Source of the DNA: Chelydra serpentina
Taxonomy: Eukaryota; Chordata; Testudines; Chelydridae
Direction of reading: 5' to 3'
Length of the DNA: 64,000 nt
Assembly: GCA_037349315.1 (NCBI GenBank)
Contig: JBAIAC010000001.1
Span: 5,498,001 to 5,562,000, forward strand
The notes under the pieces were generated by a model, which was given only the letters and a program-made list of their open reading frames with translations, was not told the DNA's origin and did no database searches. Both the position numbers and the translations under genes were made by a program. Numbering within the stretch: the first letter of the stretch is position 1; each line of letters opens with the position of its first letter. Positions 47,200 to 58,735 of this stretch are shown here, one piece after another.

Positions 47200-47995
47200 A
47201 TAAATTTCTTTAAGATACTGTTTCCATGCTACCTCACACCAGTTAGAAAATATGTATATATTGACTGAATGGGGATAAATTTTGGTGAAATTGTGGTGAA
47301 AGAGGAGGTTTTATGCATATATGGTGGACATGTCCAGTCATTGGAGAGTATTGGGATGCAATCTGTAACCAAATATCACAAATTGTTGGATATTCATTAC
47401 CAAATGATCCTTTGGTAATCCTCTTGGGACTTCCCAGTGGAAATGGTCACACAAAAGGAAATGAAGAATCCATCTCTCATCTACTAGTAGCTGTTCAACT
47501 ATTGGTAGCCTCTCACTGGAAAAATAAAAATAGCTCAGCCATTGAGGAATGGTTCAAAAATATGAGAGATTGTAGTTATGGAAAAATTAACATCCCAATT
47601 ATGTACCTAGCAAAAAAACACAGAGCACAGATGGATTCTCAGATATTTGGGTACCTTTTATTCAGTACTCAGACAAAGTATATTCACCTGCAAAAAATAC
47701 CCAGCACACCTGTCCAATTTTTTTTAATATTAACATTTGATAGACATACCTGGTATGTTAAATATGTATCTAGAGAGATTTTACTGAATTTAATACAATC
47801 AACAGAAATGACATCCTTGCTCTGTAATATAGTAACACCATGCTAAAAAGATAGATCTGCTGACTATATCCCTGCATAATGTATCTTTAAACAAAGCTAA
47901 TTGTTGTAACAATAACGATTGTTTTGTTTCTGATATTTACATGGCAAGAACATGTAAACTTGTTAAAACATCCTAAATAAATAGTTACAAAAATT
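47200..47995 (+). pseudogene. L1 LINE 3' end: ORF2 C-terminus
   Basis: An open frame at 47313-47846 reads the L1 ORF2 C-terminal domain: FMHIWWTCPVIGEYWDAI, LPNDPLVILLGLP, LLVASHWKNKN and IEEWFKNMRD. Upstream pieces in another frame (FPCYLTPVRKY) and a CGERGGF block before HIWW show that the L1 Cys-rich domain was present. At least one shift and one stop occur near 47240-47290. It is 5'-truncated, lacks RT, and ends in AATAAATAG and a short A-rich tail near 47990. L1 is rare in turtles compared with CR1. Confidence 0.8.
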
Positions 47996-50396
47996 AGTTT
48001 GGTGGTTACATCTCACTCAGACACTTGCTCTCATTTCAACACTGATTGGAAATACATCAAATTCAATGCTGCTGTAAGATTCTGACACTATGCTGTACTG
48101 AAAGCCTCTCAAACCCATACTGAAATGGGTGTAGTCACATAAGTCAAAGGTCTGAAATACATTGTTCATCCTGTGCATCTCCATTGCTATTTATCATATC
48201 CCACTATCCCTCAATCCATGCATTCAGGCTCCAAACCAGCACAGCATTCAAATAGGTATAAGTTAATGAGAGGACTCCCATGCTTGAAGTTAAGAATGTG
48301 CTTAAGTGCTTTGCTGGATCAGGCCCTAAAAAGGGCTGCAGGGCAGGCAGAGAAGACAGTCCCCAAATTCCAAGGATCTTGGTGTAGCCAGAAGGAAAAG
48401 AATCTCCAATATAAGGGAGGAGTACTTCTTCATAGTGTTCTCCAAGCATCCCATTCCCCTTAGCAACCTATATCCTCAGGGAGTCATGCTGCTATTGTTG
48501 TGCCTTGTTTGCCTCCACCCAACCCCTGTTCTGGACAATGTGGAGCATAAATGAATATGGTTTCCAGCAGCATTAACATCTGCTGAATTTTCAAGCAGAA
48601 AAACCAACAGTGAAGAACACGATGTAACTAATACCCTGACCCCTCCCAGCCTCAACATGCCCTCGGCAAACCCGTAGAGTCCTCATCACATAGTGTTAGA
48701 GCAGAGAAGCTTCCATAGGAAGGGGAGGAGCATGCCTGGATGCTTTTGCCGGTTCAGGTGCCTTTCCTGTTCACTCTTTACCCTTCTTTGCTCCCTTCCA
48801 CATCCCACAGTGGCAAGAAGCATAGGTTTCCTAATTGATTTCCAATTAATTTTAGACCACAATTATATCCAGCACATTTCACTAAAAGTGTCTGCTTCTG
48901 CAGGTAATACTTCCTATTCAAGCAAGACTCAAAAAACAGTTTGCTGCTAGTTATAATGTCTGATGTGTATGGAGATTTCCAATTTCTGAAGAAGCATTTT
49001 GCTTCTACAGAAGCATATAAAATCCATTTTGAAATCCCACAAGACAGGAGGCAATGAAAAACGAATGCCTAAAATGTAAATCTTATGGCCTGCTGCTACT
49101 ATTAAGTTTAGAATTAAATTTATGATTGGTATAATTCAGGCCAGAAATTATTAGCCTTTGGACAAAAAAGTACAATAAATGTAACAGCAATTCTGTGTTG
49201 ACCTTGCACAGTCCCCATCAGTCCTTGCTCAGTAATTAGCTTGTTGCATATATGTTGATTGGAGGTCAAGATAATCTGAACAAAATGTGTGCCTTTGCAA
49301 AAGCCAACTCACATGCTTAAGCATGTGTATGTAAGAATTAAAATTAATTACCATACTGTTTCCACTCTCACCTTCTCAAATGCAGACTCCTAGACATGAA
49401 AAGCTGCATTTAAATACACTCCCCCCCCCCCCCCACTTCCAGGAGTCAAAACCCCAGTAAGCTCCTATATGCATGTACAGTATCCTGCACAATGGGCCCC
49501 TGATCCCTGATTAAGGACTATTAGCACTACTGCAGTTCAAACCAATCGATCATCATCATTCCCATAATCCCACACTCACAAAACAAAAATTATCACTAAA
49601 ATCAATTCCTGGACTAACCATTACCTGTTGTAGAAAAAAGGGGCCTTATTTTCAGAGATACTGAGAATGTGCAAGTCCTACTGACTTGAACTGGAGTTGT
49701 AGGTACTCCACAGTCCTCAAAATTAGGCCCAAATATTGTCCTTGCTTCCTGCTGAGGTTACTATGACCAGAGGTCCCTTAACCATAATGGGAAAATGTCC
49801 AATATTACCTTTTTCCACTAACTTTTTGCGTGGAAAGAGTGATTCATATTTGTAAATGGTGTATGTATATGATATGTTCAATTCCCCCTAGTGACCAGTG
49901 TGAGAATAGCTATTTACTATTAGAAGTCCTAAGACTGGTATTCTCCAGTGGGTTGAGGTTAGGGTGGGGTGAGGAAGTTTTGCAAGATGGAGACAACCTA
50001 GTTGTCTAGGTAAAGACAACCTAGTTGTCTAGGTAAACCTCTGCCAAAATAAAATATCCTTTTCAGCTCTACTCTATGTTGGGTCTCTATACACTACAAT
50101 ATTTTTAAAAGGTCTGACAGGAATTTCATCTCCATCAGTGCAGACAAAGTAGGAGAAGTCCAGAATGGAGAGTGATACATACTGGTTTCACAGCAGCCGT
50201 GGTTCTACTGGACTTGTTCTCAATGGCTCAACAGCGAAGAGATGTTTGCAAGTTTCACTGTCAGAGTTCACAAGTATGGTGAACTGTTCTTTATTCTAAC
50301 TCAAGATAAATCCAGTTAAGGTTCTGAAATGTATCTCACCTTACATCCTTTCAGATGTCACCAGCCACCATGGAATAACTCTACCCTTGTCTATAC
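47996..50396. other. Unassigned sequence with small repeats
   Basis: No gene is recognised. A 14-base C run lies at 49421-49434 and a perfect short duplication at 49991-50036. Confidence 0.45.
49991..50036. repeat. Perfect 23-bp tandem duplication
   Basis: Two identical adjacent 23-bp units (49991-50013 and 50014-50036) begin AGACAACCTAGTTGTCT, itself nearly palindromic. The lack of any mismatch suggests a recent duplication. Confidence 0.95.
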
Positions 50397-50999
50397 TAAG
50401 CCCTTGTCTATACTACAGAGTTAAGTTGCCTTGTTACATCAATGGCCATATGCCACTTCAATTACATTGGATGTGTACAACGCTCCTTGTGTCAGCGGAG
50501 TGAGTCCACAGTCAGTGCTCCTGCATCGACAGAGAGGATGTTGCAGCATGGGTAGCTATCCCACTGTGCAACTCACCACCCTCTGCCACTGGAAGCTCTG
50601 GGAACTGATCACAGTGCATCATGGGAGTATGCTCACCATCCCATGATGCAGTTCTTTCTGTCCCAGCATTCCATAAGTTTCCGACTTCATTTTGCGCTGC
50701 TTTTAACAGCCCCTGTAAACTGTGTGCCCACCATCTCTGCCTGAAAGCATGGATCCTGAACTGCTACCAGTCTGGTGTTGAGTGTTATGAACACAACGTG
50801 GCTGATCCTGCAGTATTTTATGAGCTGGGAAACAGAGAGAATCTGTGGTGCCTGCCCTGCTGTGTGCCATGGAAAGAAACAATTCAAGATTGCTGCTGGC
50901 ATTCACGGAGCAGCTGCACATGGGGGAGCATCGGTATTGGGTTCAGGAAACAAGCCCTGAGTGATGGGATCACATCGTGGTTCACGTATGGGATGATAA

Positions 51000-51964
51000 G
51001 CAGTGGCTGCAGAACTTTTGGATGTGCAAAGTCACTTTCCTGGAACTGTGTGCAGAGCTTACCTCTGCCCTGTGATGAAAGACACCAAAATGAGAGCTGC
51101 CCTCACCGTGAAAAAGTGCGTGGTGATCACTGTGTAGAAGCTGACAAATTGAGACTGCTACTGATCAGTTGTGAATCAGTTTGTAGTTGGAAAGTCCACA
51201 GTGGGAGCTGCAGTGATGCAAGTGTACAGGGCCATCGATTGCCTCCTGCTAAGAAGGACTGTGATTCCGGGTAATGTGCAGGAAATATAATTGATGGCTT
51301 TGTGGAAATGGGATTCTCTAACTGTGGTGGAGCGATAGATGGCATTCATATCCCAGTTTTGGCCTCAGACCACCTTGTGTCAGAGTCCATCATCCGAAAG
51401 GGCTACTTCTCCATGATCTTGCAGGTTCTGGTGGTTCACTGGGGCTGTTTCACTGACATCAATGCAGGGTGGTTAGGGAAGTTGCATGATGCACGCATCT
51501 TTAGGAACACTAGACTATAGAAAGCTGCACACTGGGACTTTCTTTCCAGACAAGAAGATTCCAGTGGGGGGTGTGCAAATGCCTATAGTGATCCTGAGAG
51601 ATCCAGCATACGCCTTGCTCCTGTGGCACATGAAGCCCTACATCGGGAACCTAGGCAGCAGCAAGGAACACTTCAATAACAGGCTCAGCAGGTGCCGAAT
51701 GACTGTTGAATGTGCCTTTGGCAGATTAAAAGATCACTGGCACTCAATGAAGAAAATATTTTGATGGTCATAGCAGCCTGCTCTGTTCTGCATAACATTT
51801 GTGACGTGAAGAGGAAAAAGTTTCCATGGGGGTGGAGCACTGAGGTGGATTGTCTGGCTGTTGACTTTGAGCAGCCAGATAGCAGGGTAATGAGAGTGGC
51901 TAAGAAGGTGGCTATTAGAATCAGGGAGGCTCTGAAGGAGCATTTTGACAGTGAGCACCAGTAA
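51000..51964 (+). pseudogene. Harbinger DDE transposase (HARBI1-like), broken
   Basis: The N-terminal helix-rich part reads QWLQNFWMCKVTFLELCAEL from about 51000. The DDE_Tnp_4 core is then readable over two frames. 51302-51520 has NCGGAIDGIHIPV (first Asp), RKGYFSMILQ and AGWLGKLHDARIFRNT. 51486-51764 has VILRDPAYALLLWHMKPY (second Asp) and RLSRCRMTVECAFGRLKDHW (Glu). The C-terminus (LMVIAACSVLHNICDVKRKKF...REALKEHFDSEHQ) is back in the first frame and stops at 51962-51964. The catalytic D, D and E are all present, but frameshifts near 51510 and 51750 and upstream stops inactivate it. Confidence 0.85.
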
Positions 51965-52246
51965 TGTGTCTTTTTATATGATGCATTGAGCCAGGCAATG
52001 TTTGTTTGCTGCCTTAAATGACCCCTGGAATGCTTGCTTCTTGAGCTTTCATTGTAGTGAGCAAATGTTACTGTCTATAGCCACTGTGTTTGAATTTTAG
52101 CAGCAACTACCATGTGCATGACACAAATAAAGACTCATCCCCCCCCCCCCAAAGACTAGACTTTAATTAAAGGATAAAACTTTTTTTTCAAACAGGGGGC
52201 ATGGGAATGAGGTGCAGTCTCTCAGTTCAGGCTCTCACAGCTGTGT

Positions 52247-52355
52247 GTAACTCTAGCATTCATCATGAAACCAGTCTCTAGGGGTGGATTGCAAAGGGTA
52301 CTGTGATGGAACGGGAACATGCGAGGAATGTGTTGGGGGAGCTTGGGGATGGCAT
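52247..52355 (-). repeat. Inverted-repeat copy A (Myb gene 3' end)
   Basis: The 109 bp cover the last codons and stop of the Myb-like gene. It is the reverse complement of 53980-54088 with only three mismatches that I count. Confidence 0.95.
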
Positions 52356-53958
52356 GGAATGGTGCTCTGTATTGGCTGCAGGGGCAGTCGTGCACAGATG
52401 TGCTCAGATATCAGCACTATGAGGGACTCAAGCATCTCTGTCTGGCCCTCAAGTAGCTTTATCATCTGCTCCTGTCCATCTATCATCTGCTCCTGCCCAT
52501 GTCTCCTTTCCAGGCTATCCAGCCTGAGTTTTTCATTAATTGTCTCCCTGCAGGCTCTTGTTTCACTGCATATTGCATTTGTTGATTGCAGCACGTCTCT
52601 AAACATATCCTCCTTACTCCTCCTTGTTCGCTTCCTTATCTGATGGAGGCACTCCACCAGTGGGTAGGAGTTGGTCCTCAAGGGCACAGCTGCAGAAGCC
52701 AAAGAAACAATTAACACAGACAGTATTGTGAGTGCACTCAAAGCCGTGAATCACAGAAGTCACATACATCTCTCTCTCTCACTGGCCCTTTGCTAGCACA
52801 CAGCTTGGCAAGAGTCTCAAATATGGTGAGTTCAGTGGGCGGGGGAGGAGTTGGGAAGGGGAATGGGCAAGAAGACAAAGTGTCTAGGTGGTTTGCAAAG
52901 AGGGTCACTATACGTGTCTAGGGAGAGTATTTTGAATATCCTGAGGGTAACCCAGGATACAAGGATGCATCTCTTGTGTGTGTGTGGCTTTAGACTGGGT
53001 CCATTTACTGTTTGCCTCTGTGCCACTTTGGTCCCTGAAGAAATAATTGCTGGTTGGCATGGCAAAGTTTCCTACATCAGGGGGAGAAACAAGGCTGCTC
53101 TGCTAATCCTTGGCAGAGGATTTCAGAGTACCTACACAAAAGTTTCCTACAGGTCTCCATGGAGGATTCCTGGGACATACCAGTGTACATTAACAAACTT
53201 TTCCAGACCACTGCCTAGCTGCATAGGCTCTGTTACTAATTTCTAGCCCTTATCCCTCCTCTATCATATAATAAAATAAATGAGACCTCAATCTCCTATC
53301 ACAGTGCAGTATCAAAGCAAAATGCTTTACAGAGCTTGCCTCTCCTGCTTCATGAGTGCCAGAGCCAGAGTGCTGGGACTGGTTAAACCCCTGGCTTGCC
53401 ACACCACCAGAAGACCCTGTTGAATGTCCCACATCCTCCTCCAACTCCATTTCCTCATCCACAACTTCATCCTCGGGGTTCACTCTGCTGGCCGCTGCCT
53501 CCAGTCCCCTCAGAAGTATCCATGTGGCTCTTGGTGGTGGCGTCACCGCTGAGGATGGCATGCAGCTCCTCATAGAAATGGCATGTCTTTGGCACTGCAC
53601 CAGAGTGACCTTGCCTTCTGGTATGCCTGCCTCAGCTCCTTGATCTTAGCACAGCACTGGTGCAGTCCCTTTCATGTCCCTTCTCCTGCATGCCACTAGC
53701 AATCAGCCTGTAGGTATCAAAGCTCCTATGGTTTGAGCGAAGCTGCGAATGCACAGCCTCCTCTCCCCACAGACCCAGAAAATCCAGGGTATACCATGTG
53801 GGAACATGTCTGTTGCAGAAAGCCGTCATGGTCAGCTGGGAAGATACCATGTGAACAGTCCATGCCGAGCAAACAGGAAGAGGAATTTCAAAAATTCCCA
53901 GGCCTTTAAACCAGGGAGGGACACATGTGTTTGTACCTGCAGAGCAGTGGAGTTCCAC
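52253..53958 (-). pseudogene. Harbinger Myb/SANT-like DNA-binding protein gene, broken
   Basis: On the minus strand, first a Myb_DNA-bind_4-type domain (53632-53810: FLGLWGEEAVHSQLRSNHRS, then FDTYRLIASGMQEKGHERD). Next is the acidic Ser-rich middle (53360-53600: NPEDEVVDEEMELEEDVGHS, SQHSGSGTHEAGEASS). Last is a Gln/Glu-rich coiled C-terminus (52253-52689: IRKRTRRSKEDMFRDVLQS, HGQEQMIDGQEQMIKLLE) ending DWFHDEC-stop. A probable intron lies between GTAAAG at 53330 and a pyrimidine-rich CAG at 52692-52690. The frame does not join cleanly, so decay is likely. In Harbinger elements this protein cooperates with the transposase in nuclear import and TIR binding. Confidence 0.8.
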
Positions 53959-53979
53959 CTGCTGACTACAGTGGTTATG

Positions 53980-54260
53980 ATGCCATCCCCAAGCTCCCCC
54001 AACACATTACTCGCATGTTCCCGTTCCATCACAGTACCCTTGGCAATTCACCCCTAGAGACTGGTTTCATGATGAATGCTAGAGTTACTTCCTGAAGGCC
54101 AATTAGGGCAACATAAGCAAGTACATTCACTCTAACCACATCACAAAAAGCTCTATGCTGTTCATCGAGGTGGTTTTATTTTGTTGGTGTAGCAGGGGAG
54201 TTAAATTGGTGGGACGAGCATTGTTGTGTGTACATGTCCACTGTTTTGTAGATGAAAACT
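53980..54260 (+). mobile_element. Reversed Harbinger fragment next to Myb gene start
   Basis: 53980-54088 repeats the C-terminal coding end of the Myb gene in opposite orientation (about 97% identical to 52247-52355). Beyond it, 54089-54260 differs from the sequence beyond copy A. It contains TTTTATTTTGTTGG, 'GGGAGTTAAATTGGTG' and GTGTGTACATGTCCAC, which look like the terminal part of a Harbinger. It could be the far end of a second copy or the result of an internal inversion. Confidence 0.7.
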
Positions 54261-57232
54261 GATTTCTGTCCATCTATGATGAGGTCTACTAATTCAGCTG
54301 GGTGCCGGAGAGCACTGAATTAGCAAAGGGAAGAATTCTCTCCTGTAGGTTGTGGGTTGTAGCAAAAGTGCTTTTCAGGTAATATTCCAACCAAATAGCA
54401 GGCCCTACAACCCTCCTTCCACTTAGTCATGGGTCCCCAAGCCCTATTGCTGCCTCACTGCCAATATCCCATTGCATGTGGCTGTATCAGGAATGCCTGT
54501 GAAGCTATATTGTATTATGTGCAGGGAGTACATACAATCTATCCAGGCATTCTGCTCACCTCCACCCTCCGAGCAACTTGTTTCATGCTATCAGGGGCCT
54601 GCCGAATCAGTGGGACAAAGAGTAATAATAGGTACTGCACCTCCAGGAGTACTATCCTTGCTCATACGCCTCTGCATGTAGAGCCTTTCATGTCTATTCT
54701 ACCAGTAGTTCTTAGTAGAGTTCAGCACAACATAACTTCCTATCCCCAAACCTGGTCTACAATTCATTCTTGACCTATGTGTCCCCAAAGCCTTTAGATT
54801 TCTTAAATGCTTTCCAAGGCATTCTACAACATATGATTCATGTTGAATAAATAAGCATGTCCCCCTCTCTCTAATGGCACAAAACTGTAAAATTTTAAAA
54901 TATGCTAAATAATTGTAGATTCCAACAATATCAATACACCAAAACAGTGAAAGATGAATGTTCTTCTATAGCTTTTTCATAAGTGTACAGTTTGGTCTAT
55001 AAGTCCTATTTTTTAAATGTATGCTTGGTAAAACAACTAAATTCTAATAGTCTAAAACACACAATAACCAATTCTATAAATACTTTTTATTTTCCCACAG
55101 TTAATTTTCTGCATAAGAACTGACTCCACTTTTCTTTTGCATATTCAGTAATTTCTCTGTTTTTTTCTCACAGTGAATATCTTGCATCTTGGGGGTCATT
55201 TCATATTACAACTAAATATTACAATATTTCATAAGAGGGGGATTCCTATTAAGCTCTATTTGTTCTATCTTGTTTATTAGCCAGGGTGATTTCCAAAATT
55301 ATTTTAGAATTACTCCTTTACTTAACAAAAACAAACAGTTTAATAAAGAGGTCTTATGCTACCTTCAAAAATATGCATTTTCCCCCAATTATTCCTCAAT
55401 TCTTATGCCAGTCAATGCAGAAAGCCCCCATGAGCAGGGTTCTAGTTTGTTATAAGGCTAGTCTCATGCAGACAAACATTTCTTGATCTGCTTCCTTAGC
55501 CTATCCTGGAGAGGCAGAATGTGATCTATTTAACCATTTCTGTCTCATTCCAACTTGAGTTTCCAGGCGGAATTGGCACCTAGATTTTTCTTCACAGGCC
55601 GTTACATCACTTTCCTGTGCTGCTGTATCCTCTAAACTGCCACGGCATGGCATTATTGAATGTTACTGTTATGTTTGAGCATTCAACTGCTTATGATGCT
55701 TTGGCTGGAAACTAGTATTGAATTCATAAGGGATAACAATTAGCAATGATATTTTGTTAGCAAATGGGTTCAAAGACTGGCAGCATACTCTACTTATGTT
55801 ATGCAAGATCAACCTCCTTTATTAAAGATCTGTTAAATGTAGCAGATTTGCCCCATGTCTGTCATTTGTGGCTACTGCCATAACATTTTCTCTTTTGTCC
55901 TATTATGATTATCTTTCCACAGATTATAGACCTAATTCTGCTCTTGGAGAGGTCTACATGCAACCATACATAAGCAAGAATGTGGCCATGTGTATTTTCA
56001 ACTTGCATTATGGTAGTTTGTTCACTTGATCAATTCCTCATGATTCTCTTAAAATAATATTTCTTGTATGGTAACTATAGTTCTTTAGTCTTCTTCCCTG
56101 AGCTACATGAAATACATTAACATGAGGAAATGTACACTTTGTTTTGCTTTGATTACCTCCACCCATTTGCATGTTCCACTCCTGATGACTTTTCTTTGCA
56201 TTGTTATTTTTCCGCATCTGTCAGAGGTGACCCAATATGTCAGTTAATTTTTAAATACAGATCCTCAGCTTGTGTAAATCAGCATGATTCCATTATTAAT
56301 CAGCATTGTATAGATATACCATTTTACACCCGCTTCGGATCTGACCCTGTATAACATTCAGAGTTAGCACTGTCCAGAGAGGTTACTTCGTGTTTTTTAC
56401 TGAGATGCAATCCTTTTCTCCTACCGCATTGGGCTTTATAATAAAAGATGAACCAAAGAGAGACAAATCTACCTCACACCATCTAGATAATCACATTTAA
56501 TTCTTAAAACAGCTCAGAATCTTTGGGACACTATCACTTTCAGATTGCCTCTGTAAATATGTGTTTCGCTCTTGTGTTTAATTTTAGTCTATATTTTTGA
56601 GTGGCGCAGATAGAATTTGAACAAGGGCTGTGCCCTGTGCTACACATCCCTGCTAATGTGCCTCAGTCCTGACATTTGGCAGGTGCTGGGAGAAAACCTG
56701 CTCGCCTCTGGTGAAATTCTTGCCAATAAGTGAAGAAAGAACAAAAACATCAAAGATGTTCCCACTCCACACACATTTTTATTACAGCAGCAGTCAATGT
56801 TTTGCCTTTGCATACTGCAGAAAACAATGGAGGTTTCATAGCCCAGGACTGAGGAGAATGCAGTTCAAGTGTGATCACGCTAAACAATTAAATGAGTTAT
56901 CTTGGGTAGCAGTTGTTTAGATAAAGTCAATTAAGGCTGCAGACAAGCACTGGCAAACACTGGGGATTGCACTTCATTATACTATAACACCTGGAAAGAA
57001 AACCTGCAGGAAGGTCATGATTATCTGTTAGCCCAGGAAAGGAAGGGCCATCAAAAAAGCGTGGTACGACTTGGGTATGTGAAGATCCCTGAAGAATCAG
57101 ACCTACTGAGACTTCTAAAAATCTAGGAAATCAAACTGGGCCTTGTGTACTTTTTTTTTTCTTTCTTTTTTGATGGGCAATGGGACTGCAGGTATCAAAT
57201 TTTGCTATATCACAATGGCAACTATTTAAGAG
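54261..57232. other. Unassigned AT-rich sequence (3 kb)
   Basis: No gene or named repeat is recognised. ORFs are at most about 75 codons. It may be unique DNA. Confidence 0.45.
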
Positions 57233-57450
57233 ATGCAGTGTGGCCTGCTGGCTAAAGCACTAACCTATGACCTAGAAGGTCTGAGTTCTACTCCTGGTGC
57301 TGCCACTGCCCTGCTGTATGACCTTGGAGAAGTCACTGTTCCTATCAGAACACCAGTTTTCCCATTTGTAAAATAGTGATATTGACCCCTTGTGTAAAGT
57401 GCTTTGAGATCTTCTGAGGAGAAGCACTGTATAAGAGCTAAGTATATTAT
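57233..57450 (+). repeat. MIR-like SINE
   Basis: It has the tRNA-like start GCAGTGTGGCC, a core with GAGTTCTACTCCTGGTGCTG, CTTGGAGAAGTCACTG, CCCATTTGTAAAAT and the L2-type end AAAGTGCTTTGAGATC ... GTATATTAT. It is nearly full length and in the same family as the one at 33631. Confidence 0.88.
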
Positions 57451-57855
57451 GTGAAAACGCTACAAATGTTGGCAGGATTCTCAGTTTGCATTGTGAATAC
57501 ATTATGCAGATATACTAGCCAGAGCCCCAACAGGGGAGATGCACTGAGCACAGATGCAAAAGCCCATCAATTGCATTAGGACATGTGGAGCAGTTGTACG
57601 GTGCTCCCCATCACGCCACCAGGTTGAGGATGGGAGATTCTCTCCATCACACCCTGTTTATATTCCCTGGAGAAAGCCTATTACCGTGGGTTTCTGTAGA
57701 GGAACAGGATTTAGCCCATTGTAATAGTCTCTTCTGTCAACACCTTGCTTTCTAGTGACTTAGGAAAACACCCTGCTCTGTAGAAGCCTTGGAGCTTAGA
57801 ATATATTTTACTCTTCATTTAGAATGATACTTGCCACCCACAGGCATCTAGTCCC
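57451..57855. other. Unassigned sequence
   Basis: Nothing is recognised between the MIR and the Penelope-like element. Confidence 0.4.
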
Positions 57856-57864
57856 AGGATCAGT

Positions 57865-58538
57865 CAGACAAAAGAAAAAGACTTCTGAGTTGCCATAACA
57901 GAACACCACTAGCCGTCACCTTTAGCCCCCAACTAAAACCTCTCCAGCGCATCATCAAAGATCTACAACCTATCCTAAAAGATGATCCCTCACTCTCACA
58001 GATCTTGGGGGACAGACCAATCCTTGCTTACAGACAGCCCCCCAACCTGAAGCAATTACTCACCAGCAACCACACACCATACAACAAAAACACCAACCCA
58101 GGAACCTATCCTTGCAACAAAGCCCGATGCCAACTCTGTCAACATATCGATTCAAGTGATACCATCACAGGGCCTAATCACATCCGCCACGCCATCAGGG
58201 GCTCATTCACCTGCACATCTACCAATGTGATCTATGCCATCATGTGCCAGCAATGCCCCTCTGCCATGTACATTGGCCAAACCGGACAGTCTCTACGCAA
58301 AAGAATAAATGGACATAAATCTGACATCAGGAATCATAACATTCAAAAACCAGTAGGTGAACACTTCAACCTCCCTGATCACTCAATGACAGATCTGAGG
58401 ACAGCAGTGTTGCGACAGATTAACTCCAAAAGCAGACTTCAAAGAGAAACTATTGAACTCGAATTGATATGCAAACTAGATTGCGTTGCCTCCGGATTAA
58501 ATCGAGATTTGGAATGGCTCGGCCATTATGTTAATTGA
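57865..58538 (+). pseudogene. Penelope-like protein C-terminus with GIY-YIG endonuclease
   Basis: The frame is open for about 225 codons to a stop at 58536-58538. It starts in the linker after RT, then a Cys-rich CCHH-like segment (YPCNKARCQLCQHI). The GIY-YIG domain follows: NVIYAIMCQQCPSAMYIGQT, in which IYAIMC and MYIGQTG replace the GIY and YIG strands, then SLRKRINGHKSDIRNHN (Arg and His), GEHFNLPDH and RETIELELICKL (Glu). Penelope-like elements use this domain to nick target DNA. The catalytic residues that I can see are present. There is no stop inside the part kept, but the missing RT makes the copy inactive. Confidence 0.9.
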
Positions 58539-58674
58539 ATCTATTTCCCTTAAGTTAACGATCCTCATTCACACCTGTGTGACCATCTTGTTTATCACTT
58601 CAAAAGCTTTTTCTTCCCCTGCTGTCATGTTTCCTCTCAACTAATGTATAAATGTCTGTCTGAAGTATATTTCA

Positions 58675-58735
58675 TTCCATGCATCCGATGAAGTGGGTAT
58701 TAACCCACGAAAGCTTATGCTGAAATAAATGTGTT
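58675..58735 (+). ncRNA. Hammerhead-ribozyme-like motif in PLE 3' region, probably inactive
   Basis: CCGATGA at 58685-58691, a 5-bp stem GTGGG/CCCAC (58693-58697 and 58704-58708), GAAA at 58709-58712 and a short GC..GC stem resemble the hammerhead core CUGAUGA-stem-GAAA. U4 is replaced by C, one extra A lies after the CUGAUGA box, and the base at the expected cleavage site (58722) is G. All of these argue against activity. Penelope-like elements are known to carry hammerhead motifs. Confidence 0.5.

Larger units (their letters stand above)
50400..53965. mobile_element. Decayed autonomous Harbinger (PIF) transposon
   Basis: It begins with a TIR-like GCCCTTGTCTATACTAC after TAA. The terminal word CCCTTGTCTATACTA also occurs once just before, a 17-bp-spaced duplication at about 50384-50414. 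It contains a plus-strand DDE transposase and a convergent minus-strand Myb-like gene, the two-gene set of Harbinger transposons. The right terminus is confused by a reversed fragment at 53980-54260. No matching right TIR was found. Confidence 0.8.

Noticed and set aside
49421..49434. 14-base C run, with similar C or G runs at 52139-52150 and 33443-33453
   Set aside because: Simple homopolymers, prone to length error; no further structure.
52690..53330. Functional intron of the Myb-like gene
   Set aside because: Donor and acceptor look plausible, but joining the exons does not keep the frame, so I list it only as a probable intron of a decayed gene.
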